A stretch of 64,000 bases of DNA from Longispora fulva. GTDB taxonomy: Bacteria > Actinomycetota > Actinomycetes > Mycobacteriales > Micromonosporaceae. The stretch covers positions 2,046,001 to 2,110,000 of the forward strand of contig NZ_JADOUF010000001.1 of the NCBI RefSeq assembly GCF_015751905.1. Direction: 5' to 3'. The notes beneath the pieces are model-generated. The model saw only the letters and a program-made list of their open reading frames with translations. It made no database searches and was not told the DNA's origin. Of the stretch, positions 1 through 9,612 are shown piece after piece. The translations under genes and the position numbers were made by a program. The stretch's first letter is position 1. Every line of letters begins with the position of its first letter.

Positions 1-833
1 ACGTCCTCCCGGTGCGCCAGGGGGCGTCGGGCCAGCATCCAGCGTTCCCAGCCGGCGTGCCGGGACGGGTGCCTGGCCAGTACGGTCCATTCGCGATCCG
101 GATCCGGGACGGCCGTCCACCGGCGCACCGCTCCCTCGCGGGGCCGGGGCAGCGCGAGCACGTACGGCACTCTGCGGGATTCCAGCCACCGCCGGAACCG
201 GGGGTCGCGGACTTGCTCCTCGTCGCCGGACACCCAGGAGAACGGTACGTCCGATGTCAGGGCCCGCCCCACCATCGCCTGGGCCAGCTGGGTGCGGGTC
301 GCGTACGTCCGGCCCGTCGGCACCGCGGCCGCGGTCCTGCGGTCAGGGTCGTCCACCCAGGACCGGGGCAGGAAGAGTTCCCGGTCCAGGACCGTGGTTC
401 CCCGCGACGAGGCGTAGGTGAGGAAGACGCCGATCTGACAATTCTCCGTCCTGCCGGTCGCCGGACTGTGCTGACGCTGCACCCCGACGGACCTGGTGCC
501 CTTCTTCGTGAAGCTGACCTCGCGGAGGACGAGGACCGCGTCGGCCGCGCCCAGGTGCTCGACCGCGTAGCCGCGGAGGTCGTCGCGGACGGCATCGGCG
601 TCCCATCTGCTTGAGTTGAGCAGTTTGTGCATCCCGTCCGGGCTCGCGTGTCCGGCTGCCGACGCCAGACCCGAGCCGGTCTTGCGGGCCACCGGGGCGA
701 GCAGGCCCCTGACGTACTCCCCCGCCCTGCGCCGGGGCTCCACCCTGCCGAAACGTCCCGCGAACCGGGCCAGCAGGTCCTCCAGCTCGACCCACCAGGA
801 ATCCTTGACCGCAGCGTTCTCAGGCATGATCAT
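1..833 (-). CDS. IS701-type transposase relative, partial, first catalytic Asp missing
   Basis: Partial gene: from ATG 833 (ATG 827 is in frame too) the frame stays open for 277 codons and runs off base 1. The text matches actinomycete IS701/IS4-like DDE transposases: WWVELEDLLARFAGRF near the N terminus, EYVRGLL, HASPDGM, the block KKGTRSVGVQRQ, DRELFLPRSW and VSGDE. In that family the first catalytic Asp lies in a V-V-D-E-T-G string directly before KKG; here the same place reads VLVLREVSF, so Asp is lost. The second block keeps GD but reads VSGDEEQV where VTGDEVYG is usual. The frame is otherwise intact. Either a dying transposase under little selection or a non-catalytic DNA-binding derivative. 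No terminal inverted repeat was seen on the visible side. Divergent from the SARP regulator at 947. Confidence 0.8.
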   Translation of the reverse strand, partial: MIMPENAAVKDSWWVELEDLLARFAGRFGRVEPRRRAGEYVRGLLAPVARKTGSGLASAAGHASPDGMHKLLNSSRWDADAVRDDLRGYAVEHLGAADAVLVLREVSFTKKGTRSVGVQRQHSPATGRTENCQIGVFLTYASSRGTTVLDRELFLPRSWVDDPDRRTAAAVPTGRTYATRTQLAQAMVGRALTSDVPFSWVSGDEEQVRDPRFRRWLESRRVPYVLALPRPREGAVRRWTAVPDPDREWTVLARHPSRHAGWERWMLARRPLAHRED

Positions 834-946
834 CGAGTGCTCCCCCGTTCAGCGGCGACCGGCTGGCGCCCCTGTCGATCACGGTAGGATTCTGGCCTTG
901 CGCTGACCTTTCATGCTCCAGACGAGACCCGAGCGGGAGGGATGTC

Positions 947-3745
947 ATGACGGAGTTCGCGATCCTCGGTCCTCTCGTGGTCCGCGAGGACGGCCGCGAG
1001 CTCGCGATAGCCGGGCCGAGGCAGCGCACGCTGCTGGCCGCGCTGCTGCTGCGGGCGCCGGGGCACGTCAGTACCGATGAACTGTGCGATCTGATCTGGG
1101 CGGACGGGCAGCCCGCCGACGCGCCGGCCGCGCTGCACGTCCTGGTCAACCGGCTCCGGCAGCGGCTCGGCAAAGACCGGATTCTCACCCGCAATCCGGG
1201 CTATATCCTGCAGATCGACGCCGGGGAACTCGACGCGGCCGTGTTCCGCGGCCAGCTCGACGCCGCACGCGCCGCCATCGACGCCGGGCAGTGGGAGCGG
1301 GCCGGTGACCTGGCCGGCGATGCCCTGCGGCTGTGGCGGGCCGAGCCCCTCGCCGACGTCCCGTCCGACGATTTGTGCCGCGACGAACGCCACCGGCTGC
1401 ACGCGCTGCGGCTCGAGGCGCTCGAGGTGCGCGTCCAGGCGGACCTCCAGCGGGGGCGGCATGACGGGCTCGTCGTCGAACTGCAGGACCTGACCCGCGA
1501 ACATCCGCTCCGGGAGCGATTCCACGCCCAGCTGATCCTCGCGCTGTACCGCACCGGTCGCCAGTCCGAGGCGCTCGCCGGCTACCTCGAGGCCCGCCGG
1601 ATCCTGATCACCGAGGGCGGGGTGGAACCGGGCTCGGAGCTGCGTGACCTGCACCAGCGGATCCTGGCCAACGATCCCGCCCTGGAGCTGACCGAGACGC
1701 CGGCCAGGCTCGCGGGACCGCCCGTGCCGACCCAGCTCCCCGCCGACGTGGCCGACTTCACCGGGCGGGCCGGGCAGGCCGCGGAGCTGGGCCGGCTGCT
1801 GACCACCGCGGGCAGCCAGGTGGTGCTGACCGCGCTGGCCGGTGCCGGCGGAATCGGCAAGACGACCCTGGCGGTCCATGTCGGCCACCTGTTCCGGGAC
1901 CAGTTCGGCGACGGTCAGCTCTACGTGAACCTGCGCGCGGGCGGCGTGACGCCGCTGGCCCCCGGAGAGGTGCTGGCCCGGTTCCTCCGCGGCCTCGGCG
2001 TCGCCCCGACGGCCATCCCCACGGAGGAGGACGAACGCGGGGCCCTCTACCGCAGCATGCTCGCCGACCGCAGGGTGCTGGTGGTGCTGGACGACGCCGT
2101 GGACGCGGGGCAGGTCCGCCCGCTGCTGCCCGGTACCGGGGACAGCGCCGTGCTGATCACCAGCCGGGGCCGGCTCGCGGGCCTGGACGGCGTACACCGG
2201 ATGACGCTCGAGGTGCTCGACGACGCGGAGGCGCTGGCGCTGTTCGAGCGGATCCTCGGCCCGGACCAGGCGCGGGTCGATCTGGAGGCCTCGGCCGAGG
2301 TGGTGCGGATGTGCGCCGGTCTGCCGCTGGCGATCCGGTTGGCCGCCGGGCGCCTGGTCGCCGAGCTGGACTGGACCGTGCGGACCCTCGCCGACCGGCT
2401 AGCCGACCAGAGCCGACGGCTCGACGAGTTGGCGGTCGAGGACCGGGCGGTGCGCGGTTCGCTGGCGGTGGGCCACCGGAGGCTGTCCGCCGAGTCGGCC
2501 CGGGTGTTCCGGCTGCTGGGGCTGTGGCACGGCCCCGATCTGGACCGCCGCGCCGCCGGGGCGCTGGTCGGCCGGGACCCGGAGACCGCCGAGGGTCTGC
2601 TGCGCGCCCTGTCCGGGGTGTATCTGCTCGACAACCCGGAACCTGACCGGTACGCGTTCCACGACCTGGTCCGGATCTACGCCAGTGAGCGGGCGGCCGC
2701 CGAGGAGAGCCCTGCCGGCCGCCGGGACGCCGTACGGCGGCTGCTCACGTGGTACCTGCACGGTGCGGCGGCGGCCAGCGGGCAACTGAGCCCCGTCCCG
2801 CTGCGCCTGGAGCTTCCGGAGCTGGACCCGGGTCTGTCGCCGGCCTCGTTCACCGACCGCAAGTCCGCCCTGGCGTGGTTCGAGACGGAGCGGGTCAATC
2901 TGATCGCCGCCGCCGATCAGGCCCGCGCGGAGGGCTTCGATGAGCTGGCGTGGATGTTGCCGGCGGCCGTGCGGGCCTTCCTCCATCTGCGCGGGCACTG
3001 GACGGACTACGTGCATCTCTTCCGGGCCGGGCTGGACGCCGCCCGGCGACTCGGCGACCTCCGCGGCGAGGGCCGCATGTTGAACGGGCTGGGCATCGTC
3101 TACCACGCGCTGTTCCGGGTGGAGGAGGCACTGGACTGCTACCAGCGGGCCGTCGACATCCGCCGGGCGGACAACGACCGCCAGGGCGAGGCGATGGCGC
3201 TGGCCAATCTGGGCAACACCCTGTCCACGCTCGGCCGGTACGACGAGGCGATCCCCGTCCTGAACCGGGGCCTGGCTCTGGCGCGCGAGGTCGGCGACCA
3301 CACCGCGGAGGGCAACGCCCTGAACAATCTCGGGGTGGCGTACGGCCACATCGACCAGACCGAGGCCGCCGCCGACAGCTACCTGAGCGCCATCGAGGCG
3401 TACCGGTCGTCCGGTCACCGGGAACGGCAAGGCGCGACGATGAACGCCCTGGGCGTGGTGCGAAGGACGCAGGGCGACCGTGCCGAGGCCCTCCGTCTCA
3501 TGCACGAGGCGCTCGCGATCCACCAGGAGCTCGGCGCCCGGCACCAGGAGGCGAGCGCGCTGCTCAGCATCGGCGACACGCTGTGCCAGGACGGCCAGAC
3601 CCCGGAGGGGCGCAGCCACTGGTTCCGGGCGATGGACATCCTCGACGAGATCGGCGATCCGCGCGCCGACGCGCTCCGCGCCCACCTGGCGAGCCTCACC
3701 CCCGATGTCCGGAGCACTCCGAACCTGTGGGCGGCGCTGCGATAG
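947..3745 (+). CDS. AfsR-like SARP regulator (BTAD, NB-ARC, TPR)
   Basis: 932-residue STAND-class transcription factor. Residues 1-95 form the SARP winged-helix DNA-binding domain (FAILGPLVV, PRQRTLLAALLL, LHVLVNRLRQRLG), followed by a bacterial transcriptional activation domain to about 250 (LRERFHAQLILALYRTGRQ, LRDLHQRIL). An NB-ARC ATPase follows, with P-loop GAGGIGKTTLA near residue 300 and Walker B RRVLVVLDD. About 700-915 holds tetratricopeptide repeats (ALDCYQRAVDIRR, LANLGNTLSTLGRYDEAI). Such proteins usually activate secondary-metabolite or secreted-protein genes on binding a ligand or ATP. ATG 947 follows GGGAGGG at 936-941. It lies alone, convergent with the secreted giant at 3797, with a hairpin between them. 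The target is unknown. Confidence 0.95.
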   Translation: MTEFAILGPLVVREDGRELAIAGPRQRTLLAALLLRAPGHVSTDELCDLIWADGQPADAPAALHVLVNRLRQRLGKDRILTRNPGYILQIDAGELDAAVFRGQLDAARAAIDAGQWERAGDLAGDALRLWRAEPLADVPSDDLCRDERHRLHALRLEALEVRVQADLQRGRHDGLVVELQDLTREHPLRERFHAQLILALYRTGRQSEALAGYLEARRILITEGGVEPGSELRDLHQRILANDPALELTETPARLAGPPVPTQLPADVADFTGRAGQAAELGRLLTTAGSQVVLTALAGAGGIGKTTLAVHVGHLFRDQFGDGQLYVNLRAGGVTPLAPGEVLARFLRGLGVAPTAIPTEEDERGALYRSMLADRRVLVVLDDAVDAGQVRPLLPGTGDSAVLITSRGRLAGLDGVHRMTLEVLDDAEALALFERILGPDQARVDLEASAEVVRMCAGLPLAIRLAAGRLVAELDWTVRTLADRLADQSRRLDELAVEDRAVRGSLAVGHRRLSAESARVFRLLGLWHGPDLDRRAAGALVGRDPETAEGLLRALSGVYLLDNPEPDRYAFHDLVRIYASERAAAEESPAGRRDAVRRLLTWYLHGAAAASGQLSPVPLRLELPELDPGLSPASFTDRKSALAWFETERVNLIAAADQARAEGFDELAWMLPAAVRAFLHLRGHWTDYVHLFRAGLDAARRLGDLRGEGRMLNGLGIVYHALFRVEEALDCYQRAVDIRRADNDRQGEAMALANLGNTLSTLGRYDEAIPVLNRGLALAREVGDHTAEGNALNNLGVAYGHIDQTEAAADSYLSAIEAYRSSGHRERQGATMNALGVVRRTQGDRAEALRLMHEALAIHQELGARHQEASALLSIGDTLCQDGQTPEGRSHWFRAMDILDEIGDPRADALRAHLASLTPDVRSTPNLWAALR

Positions 3746-3754
3746 GACAGCGGA

Positions 3755-3781
3755 GGCCCGCCCCACGTCGCGGGGCGGGCC
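3755..3781. terminator. Bidirectional hairpin between convergent genes
   Basis: Perfect 10-bp GGCCCGCCCC / GGGGCGGGCC stem with a 7-base loop, just after the SARP stop and before the stop of the convergent gene at 3797. There is no T-tract, as is common for actinomycete terminators. Confidence 0.75.
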
Positions 3782-3796
3782 ACTCCTGCCGGATCG

Positions 3797-6700
3797 CTAT
3801 CCGAGGGTGACCACCCCCGCCATCCACGCCTTGGCCGCCGTCCCCGACGCGTTGTACGCCCCGGTCGCGCTGACCGCCTTGTACGCCGTGGCGAGCTGGT
3901 CGCTGGAGACGAACAGCGTCGGCAACGCCGTGAACCCGCCGGCCCAGGTGGCGTTGGCCCCGCCCTGCACCCCAGCCACCCCGAATACCAGCTCCGTGGC
4001 CGCCGTGGTCGTGGGCGAGTTTCCGGAGTTGAAGGTCGTGGCGGTGCCGGTCGCCGACGCGTGCTGGTCGACGGCCGTCACCCCGGAGAACTCGTCAACG
4101 GCCACTTCCTGTTCCCCGGTCGCCGGGAACGTCACCGTGACCGTGTCAGTCGAGGACAGCGCCGTCACGTTCACCGAGGACAGCACGACGGTGGTGTCGC
4201 CGCCGGTGTCGGCCTGGATGAGCACCACGGAGTACACGTTGCCCTTGGTGTCGGTGGCGCTGACCGTACCGGACTTGGTGTTGGTCAGCATCGCCGAGAT
4301 CAGGAGCGTGTCGCCGACCTTCACCCCGGAACTTCCTGGGTGCAGGGCCACGGAGGTGACCGAGGCCGCCCCGGTGGCCGAGGCGACCCTGCCGACGTAG
4401 GCCGGTGCGGCGCTGGTGGCGCCGACCGTCACCGGTGCGGTCGCCGTGGACGTGGCCGAGGCCGTGTCCGTGACGGTGACCTTGACGGTGTAGGTGCCCG
4501 CCGCGGCGTACAGGTGGGTCGCCGTCGCGCCCGCCTGCGGCCCGACGGTGGTCCCGTCGCCGAAGTCGAACGTGTACGTCGAGATCGCGTTCGCCCCGGC
4601 TGTAGAGCCCGAGGCGTCGGCCTTCGCCGTCAGCGCCGCTGTCTGGCTGGTGGCCAGCGCGGCGGTGAGGTTCGGCTGGATGATGGTGACCGGCGCGGTA
4701 GCCGCCGACTTCACTCCGGCGGCATCGGTGACGGTCACCCGGACCACGTACGTGCCGCCCGCGGTGTAAGTGTGGGTGGTCGACCTGCCTGCCTGCGGGC
4801 CGATCACCCTGCCGTCACCGAAGTCGAACGTGTAGCTGGAGATGGCAGCCCCGCCGGGCACCGACCCCGACGCGTCGGCGGTGACCGCCAGCGGCGCGTT
4901 GCCCGACGTCTTGTCAAGGCTCAGCGCGGCGAGCGCGCCGAGACCGGTCGTCGGCACCAGCGTGAGGGTGTCGATCCCGGCGTTGTACCGGTTGCCGGTG
5001 GACGACCCGCTGGTGCCGGTGACCTTGAATGTGAACGCGTGGTTGCCCGCGGTCAGGTTGACCGAGCCGAAGAGGTGCTTCACGGTGTCCACGCCGTTGT
5101 GGTAGCCGTCGAACACGTTCGGCAAGGCCTTGTCGTCGACCAGTGCCGTGACCTTGCCGTAGTCGACGGCCCTGGTCATGGTCGGGGTCAGCTGGTAGGT
5201 GCCGGCGTTGGCCACGTAGTAGTTGAGCGTCACCGAGGAGTTCACCGCGGTGTTCGGCAGCATCAGCTGAGCGTTGTTGGACCAGCTGACCCCGCAGCAG
5301 CCCGTCTGCACCGTGGGCGTGGCCCCCGACGCGGTGTACCAGATGGATTCGGCGTCATCCGTCTGGGTCTGGTTGGATCCGCTGGGTAGGGCGAAGCGCT
5401 GCGGGGTGCCGTCCCAGCACTGCCACAGGACGAACTGGGTGCCGTTGACCGTGCTGTACCCGGCGTCGTCCACGCACAGCCCCGAGGCGGGGTGGTAGAG
5501 CGAGTACCTGCCGGGGGTCGACGGGGACGGGACGGTGCGCCAGACCTGCGACGCGTCGCCGGCGCAGGGGTAGAGGCCGATCTTCCCGCCGAGCAGCAGC
5601 GAGGTGCCTGGGCTCAGGCACATGTTCGGCGTGGTGCCCGGCGTCTGCGGCATGATCCGGATCGTGCCGTCGGGAGCGAAGTACCACTGCTGGGCGTAGG
5701 TGCCGTTGCAGTCGTACACGTCGACCGTGGCTCCGGTCGCGAGGCTGCCGTTCAGGTCGTCGACGCAGAGTTGCCGGGACGGGTTGTTGCCGTCGGTCTG
5801 GTCGACCACGAGCTGCCCGCCGACGCCGGGGGCCACGGGGGCGCCCTGGACTGTGGCCACCGCCGTGCTGGCCGCCCAGCGCAACGGGGTCGCGCTGTCC
5901 TGCGTCTGGGTGGCCAGCCCGTTGCCGCTCGGGTTGCCGATCGGGCTGAAGACGACCCCCATCTGGTCGGTGAGGTCCATCGTCCACACGTCGGGCTTGC
6001 CGTCGGCGTTCAGGTCGCCGGCGGAGTTGATCCACTTGTACTTGCCGAACTCGCCGAACTGGCCGAGCTGGACCTTGTGCGCGAGGTCGCCGAGGCCGGC
6101 GCCCGGGGTGGACGGCGTGGACGTGTTCGGGAACTGCCACAGCGTGCCGTCGGCGTCGCGGGCCCACAGGTCCGGCATGCCGCCCGAACCGCCGGGGTGG
6201 CTGTCTGCGTTGCCCGGGCTGAGCAGTCTCGTGGTCTCCCAGTGCCACGTGGAGGTGGACGTGGACAGCAGCACCGGGTTGGCCAGCCGGCCGACGCCGA
6301 CCGGGCTGAACATCCAGACCTTGGACGGGCCGCCGGCCGGGTCGGTCTCGACGGTGATCAGATTCGTCTTGCACGCCATCGTCGGCGTGGCGATGTCACA
6401 GCCGCCCAGCACTGGCCCGACCGCCGCGACCTGTACGACGTTGTTCCAGGTCGACTGGTCGTAGCCGGCGCAGAAGCCGTTGCCGGCCGATGGGTTGCAC
6501 GAAGGCCGGGTGATCTCGGCCTGCGCGCCCTGCACGAAGCCGTCGGGGGTGGTCGGCGGCTTGTACCCGGGCTGGGTGCTCGCCGACAGGGTCTGTGCGT
6601 TGTAGTAGTAGTACAGGTGCCCGGTGGCGTTGGTGTCCTTGTCCCAGGCGAACAGGTCGTCGGTCGGCTGGACCCGGATCGCGCCCCGGTGGGTGTAGAG

Positions 6701-9385
6701 CGCACTGGCCCAGGAGGTCCCGTTCGGGGCCGCGGCGGCCGGCGCGGCCCGGACCGCGTTGTTGGCCCCGGGGGCCGGGTCCAGGTTGGTCGGGTAGGTG
6801 ACCAGGTTCCCGCCGGCGTCGACGGCCATCACGTCCGGCACGCCGTCGCCTGTGACGTCGCCGTAGGAGACCGGTTGGAACTTCTGGGAGAGGAAGAAGT
6901 CGTACCGGGAGTACGGGGAGACATTGCCCGCCGCGTCGACGGCGGACACGTAGATGTGGTTGTTGCCCCAGCGGGTCGCGTCCGCCGGGATGGGGATGTC
7001 GGTCGAGGCGGTCAGACCCGGTGTGACGGACCGTGAGTCGCAGGCGTCGGGCTTGGACGTGCTCGGGCAGTTCCCGTGCCCCTCGTTGGCGGAGTCGGTG
7101 TTGATCGCGTAGTCGAACCGGACGATCGGGGTGCCGGTGGCCGTGGAGGCCGCGGTGATCGTGCCGGTGGTGCCGACCTCCGGGTACGACGGCAGGTGCT
7201 GCCCCGCCGCCGGGAACGTGATCGAGCTGAACGTCGCCTGCTGCGGCGCGGACGTCGACGCGATGAAGTAGCACGCCTGGCTGGTCGGGTAGTACGCGTT
7301 GCCGGTGTTGCCGTACTTGTTGTTCATGAAGTCGTTGAACGCGTTGTAGAGTTCGCGCCCGTACGGGTTCAGGAACTGCCCGTTGTGGTCGAGCGTTCCG
7401 TCGACGTCATCCATCGCCTGCGCGAACAGCTGGTACTTGTGCCCGTCCTGCAGTTGGAGGGTCGTGCCGGCCGGGTAGCCGTTCGGGTCGGCCGTGGAGA
7501 CAGCCTTCGACAGCGTGCCGTTCGCGATCGGCGAGCCGGCGTTGCTGCCCACCATGGAGGTGGTCTGGGTGCCGTGGGAGTGGTCGGTGAGGTCGTTCAT
7601 CGCCCAGGAGTACTGCACCCAGCGCCCCGGGTCGGGTTCGCCCATCTGCACCGAGATCGGCACCGAGGCGGTCTGCATCGGCAGGTAGCCTGGGTGGTTC
7701 TCGTCCTGGCCGCACGGTTCGCTCTGGACCACGTGGTTGCCGGTGATCGTCAGCCCCATCTTCGGCCGTTCCGTGAACGACGGCTCGGCGTAGTAGGTGA
7801 TCGAGACGTTCGTGTTGCCGCCGTCGCCGTTCTGCACGTTGAAGGATCCGTAGTTGCCGCTGCTCGGGCCCTCGTTCGAGGCGCGCAGGCCCAGGGTGTA
7901 GGTGGAACCACCCCGGTTGTAGACGTCGCGGACCTGACCGGTGATGTTGATGGTGGACCAGTCGGGGTTGCTCGCGCAGCTGGCGCTGTACCCGATCGGG
8001 TTGCTCCAGCTAGCCCCGTCGGTGCCGACGCCGCCGGACGGCCACAGGTTCGTGTTGGTGCCGCCGTTCTGGTTGCCCCAGTTGGAGCTGTCGTTGAACG
8101 GGTCGGCCCGCCAGACGGCCGTGTTCACGCAGTTGCCGGCGGCGGTGGGCTGGCGCTTGAGGTTGAGGTTGGCGCCGACCACGAACAGGGCCTCGTTGCC
8201 GGGGGTGCCCGGCCGGGGCAGCTGGGTGGCGTCGAAGCTGAGCAGCGAACGGATGAGGGTTCCGCCGCTGTTGCCGACCCGGACCGCCCGGGTGTCGTAG
8301 CCGCCGTAGGGGGCCGGGTAGCCGTGGTGGACGGTGGTGCCGTTCGACCAGAGTTCGATCCAGTCCTGCGCGGCACCGTTCCACGGCGGGTCGACGATGA
8401 CCGGCCACACGGTGGACGCGGAGGTGAGCATGCCCTGGTCCGGGGCCACCTCGACCCGCTGGCCGGTGACCCGCGCCGGCATGGTCGCCACGTGGCCGGC
8501 GGTGCTCGGCGCCCGGACGAGGCCCTTGGCGGCCGCTGTGCCCGCGGAGTCCCACATCGTCGGGGGCGCCCCGCCGAAGACCTTGCGCCCGGTCGCGTCC
8601 TTGGCCGCGACCCCGCCGTTCTCGGCGGACAGGGTGAGGCCGGTGCCGGTGACGCCCAGGCCCAGGCTGTGCACGGCAGGGTTCGCCGCAGCCTTCGCGT
8701 CGTGGATGACGAACAGGTTCCGCAGGCCGGTGGGTTGGGCCTCCAACTCCAGGTCGACGCCCGGGTAGACGTTCGGGTAGGTGGCCACCGAGCCGCGCAC
8801 GGTGGGCTTGGGCAGGGCGGTGGGCCAGGTGAAGGTCAGCACGTGCCCGGCGCCGTCGTCCTGGGTCGCGGCCGGGCCGGTGCCGCCGCCGGAGAACACC
8901 ATCGTGACGGCCGCGGCTTTCGGGCGCACGCTGCCGTCCTTGGCCGTGGTCAGAGTGGTGTCGATCGGAACCCACGCGTCGCCGTGACGGGCGCGCTGCG
9001 GCTCCAGGTCCTGGCGCGCGGTGTAGGACCCGTCGGGATTGGCGACCAGCGTGGTGTAGGCGGTCGTCGCCGCGTCCACCGGCACGGCCGCGTGCTTCTT
9101 CCGCGCGGCGGCGGTGGCCGCCGTCATGGCCTTGCTCAGGGCGCTCTGTTCCACGGCCCTCGCTGGGCTCGTGCCGAACGGCCAGGTCCCGGTCGTCGGG
9201 TGCTCGAGCGCGGAGGTCGCCGGCGAGCCGTGCTCGGACCGCTGGTTGACCGGGGCTGCCGGGCCGGCATTCGGTGGCGCACCCGGTGCCGCGACCGCGG
9301 TGGCTGCCGGGGACAGTGTCCCGCCGATCAGCCCGAGAGACAGGACCGTCGCCGTCGTGGCGCGGGCCAGTATTCCGCCTCTCAC
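3797..9385 (-). CDS. Giant secreted FG-GAP / beta-trefoil / PKD protein
   Basis: 1862 residues, ATG 9385 preceded by AGGAGGAAC. Residues 1-33 are a Sec signal peptide ending ATAVAA. Approximate order: a DNRLRE-like beta domain at 340-535 (WIELWSNGTTVHHG, LIRSLLSFDATQLP); FG-GAP-type calcium-loop repeats near 838 (GDVTGDGVPDVMAVD) and 1125 (GDLNADGKPDVW); a ricin-type beta-trefoil at 1190-1332 with the QQWYF and QVWR repeats; a CBM6/35-like beta-sandwich at 1345-1477; two PKD domains at 1485-1652, each with YTFDFGDG; and an unrecognised Thr/Ser-rich C-terminal beta domain. No catalytic motif was found, so it is probably an extracellular glycan-binding or surface-scaffold protein. It is divergent from the RHS gene across 227 bases; both may share regulation. 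No sortase motif or membrane anchor at the C terminus. Confidence 0.9.
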   Translation of the reverse strand: MRGGILARATTATVLSLGLIGGTLSPAATAVAAPGAPPNAGPAAPVNQRSEHGSPATSALEHPTTGTWPFGTSPARAVEQSALSKAMTAATAAARKKHAAVPVDAATTAYTTLVANPDGSYTARQDLEPQRARHGDAWVPIDTTLTTAKDGSVRPKAAAVTMVFSGGGTGPAATQDDGAGHVLTFTWPTALPKPTVRGSVATYPNVYPGVDLELEAQPTGLRNLFVIHDAKAAANPAVHSLGLGVTGTGLTLSAENGGVAAKDATGRKVFGGAPPTMWDSAGTAAAKGLVRAPSTAGHVATMPARVTGQRVEVAPDQGMLTSASTVWPVIVDPPWNGAAQDWIELWSNGTTVHHGYPAPYGGYDTRAVRVGNSGGTLIRSLLSFDATQLPRPGTPGNEALFVVGANLNLKRQPTAAGNCVNTAVWRADPFNDSSNWGNQNGGTNTNLWPSGGVGTDGASWSNPIGYSASCASNPDWSTINITGQVRDVYNRGGSTYTLGLRASNEGPSSGNYGSFNVQNGDGGNTNVSITYYAEPSFTERPKMGLTITGNHVVQSEPCGQDENHPGYLPMQTASVPISVQMGEPDPGRWVQYSWAMNDLTDHSHGTQTTSMVGSNAGSPIANGTLSKAVSTADPNGYPAGTTLQLQDGHKYQLFAQAMDDVDGTLDHNGQFLNPYGRELYNAFNDFMNNKYGNTGNAYYPTSQACYFIASTSAPQQATFSSITFPAAGQHLPSYPEVGTTGTITAASTATGTPIVRFDYAINTDSANEGHGNCPSTSKPDACDSRSVTPGLTASTDIPIPADATRWGNNHIYVSAVDAAGNVSPYSRYDFFLSQKFQPVSYGDVTGDGVPDVMAVDAGGNLVTYPTNLDPAPGANNAVRAAPAAAAPNGTSWASALYTHRGAIRVQPTDDLFAWDKDTNATGHLYYYYNAQTLSASTQPGYKPPTTPDGFVQGAQAEITRPSCNPSAGNGFCAGYDQSTWNNVVQVAAVGPVLGGCDIATPTMACKTNLITVETDPAGGPSKVWMFSPVGVGRLANPVLLSTSTSTWHWETTRLLSPGNADSHPGGSGGMPDLWARDADGTLWQFPNTSTPSTPGAGLGDLAHKVQLGQFGEFGKYKWINSAGDLNADGKPDVWTMDLTDQMGVVFSPIGNPSGNGLATQTQDSATPLRWAASTAVATVQGAPVAPGVGGQLVVDQTDGNNPSRQLCVDDLNGSLATGATVDVYDCNGTYAQQWYFAPDGTIRIMPQTPGTTPNMCLSPGTSLLLGGKIGLYPCAGDASQVWRTVPSPSTPGRYSLYHPASGLCVDDAGYSTVNGTQFVLWQCWDGTPQRFALPSGSNQTQTDDAESIWYTASGATPTVQTGCCGVSWSNNAQLMLPNTAVNSSVTLNYYVANAGTYQLTPTMTRAVDYGKVTALVDDKALPNVFDGYHNGVDTVKHLFGSVNLTAGNHAFTFKVTGTSGSSTGNRYNAGIDTLTLVPTTGLGALAALSLDKTSGNAPLAVTADASGSVPGGAAISSYTFDFGDGRVIGPQAGRSTTHTYTAGGTYVVRVTVTDAAGVKSAATAPVTIIQPNLTAALATSQTAALTAKADASGSTAGANAISTYTFDFGDGTTVGPQAGATATHLYAAAGTYTVKVTVTDTASATSTATAPVTVGATSAAPAYVGRVASATGAASVTSVALHPGSSGVKVGDTLLISAMLTNTKSGTVSATDTKGNVYSVVLIQADTGGDTTVVLSSVNVTALSSTDTVTVTFPATGEQEVAVDEFSGVTAVDQHASATGTATTFNSGNSPTTTAATELVFGVAGVQGGANATWAGGFTALPTLFVSSDQLATAYKAVSATGAYNASGTAAKAWMAGVVTLG

Positions 9386-9612
9386 ATGTTCCTCCTATGG
9401 ACGCGAAATCGAAGCCCGAGATTAGCCATCGGAGTTGTTCGCGCCCAAGGAACGCGTCCACTATGGCTTTTCGTGACCTACATTTTCGCGAAGTACCAGC
9501 TCAGCGACTTTTCCCGCCGCGGAAGATAACGAAAAGCGGTAGTGTGGCGAATTCTTGTCGATACGTCGCGGCCTCATTCATGCTCGCTCTTCCCGTCACA
9601 AGGAGGCAGGGC
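9386..9612. promoter_or_regulatory. Divergent intergenic region of the two secreted giants
   Basis: The interval holds the Shine-Dalgarno of the leftward gene and, at 9600-9606, AAGGAGG six bases before the RHS GTG start. It is less G+C-rich than its surroundings (for example 9470-9560), as expected of promoters, but I could not fix convincing -35/-10 pairs. Confidence 0.5.

Noticed and set aside
4061-9529. Long plus-strand open frames opposite the FG-GAP/PKD protein
   Set aside because: They are high-G+C mirror frames. Their translations are Arg/Gly/Val-rich and match nothing, while the minus strand gives a signal peptide and clear domains.
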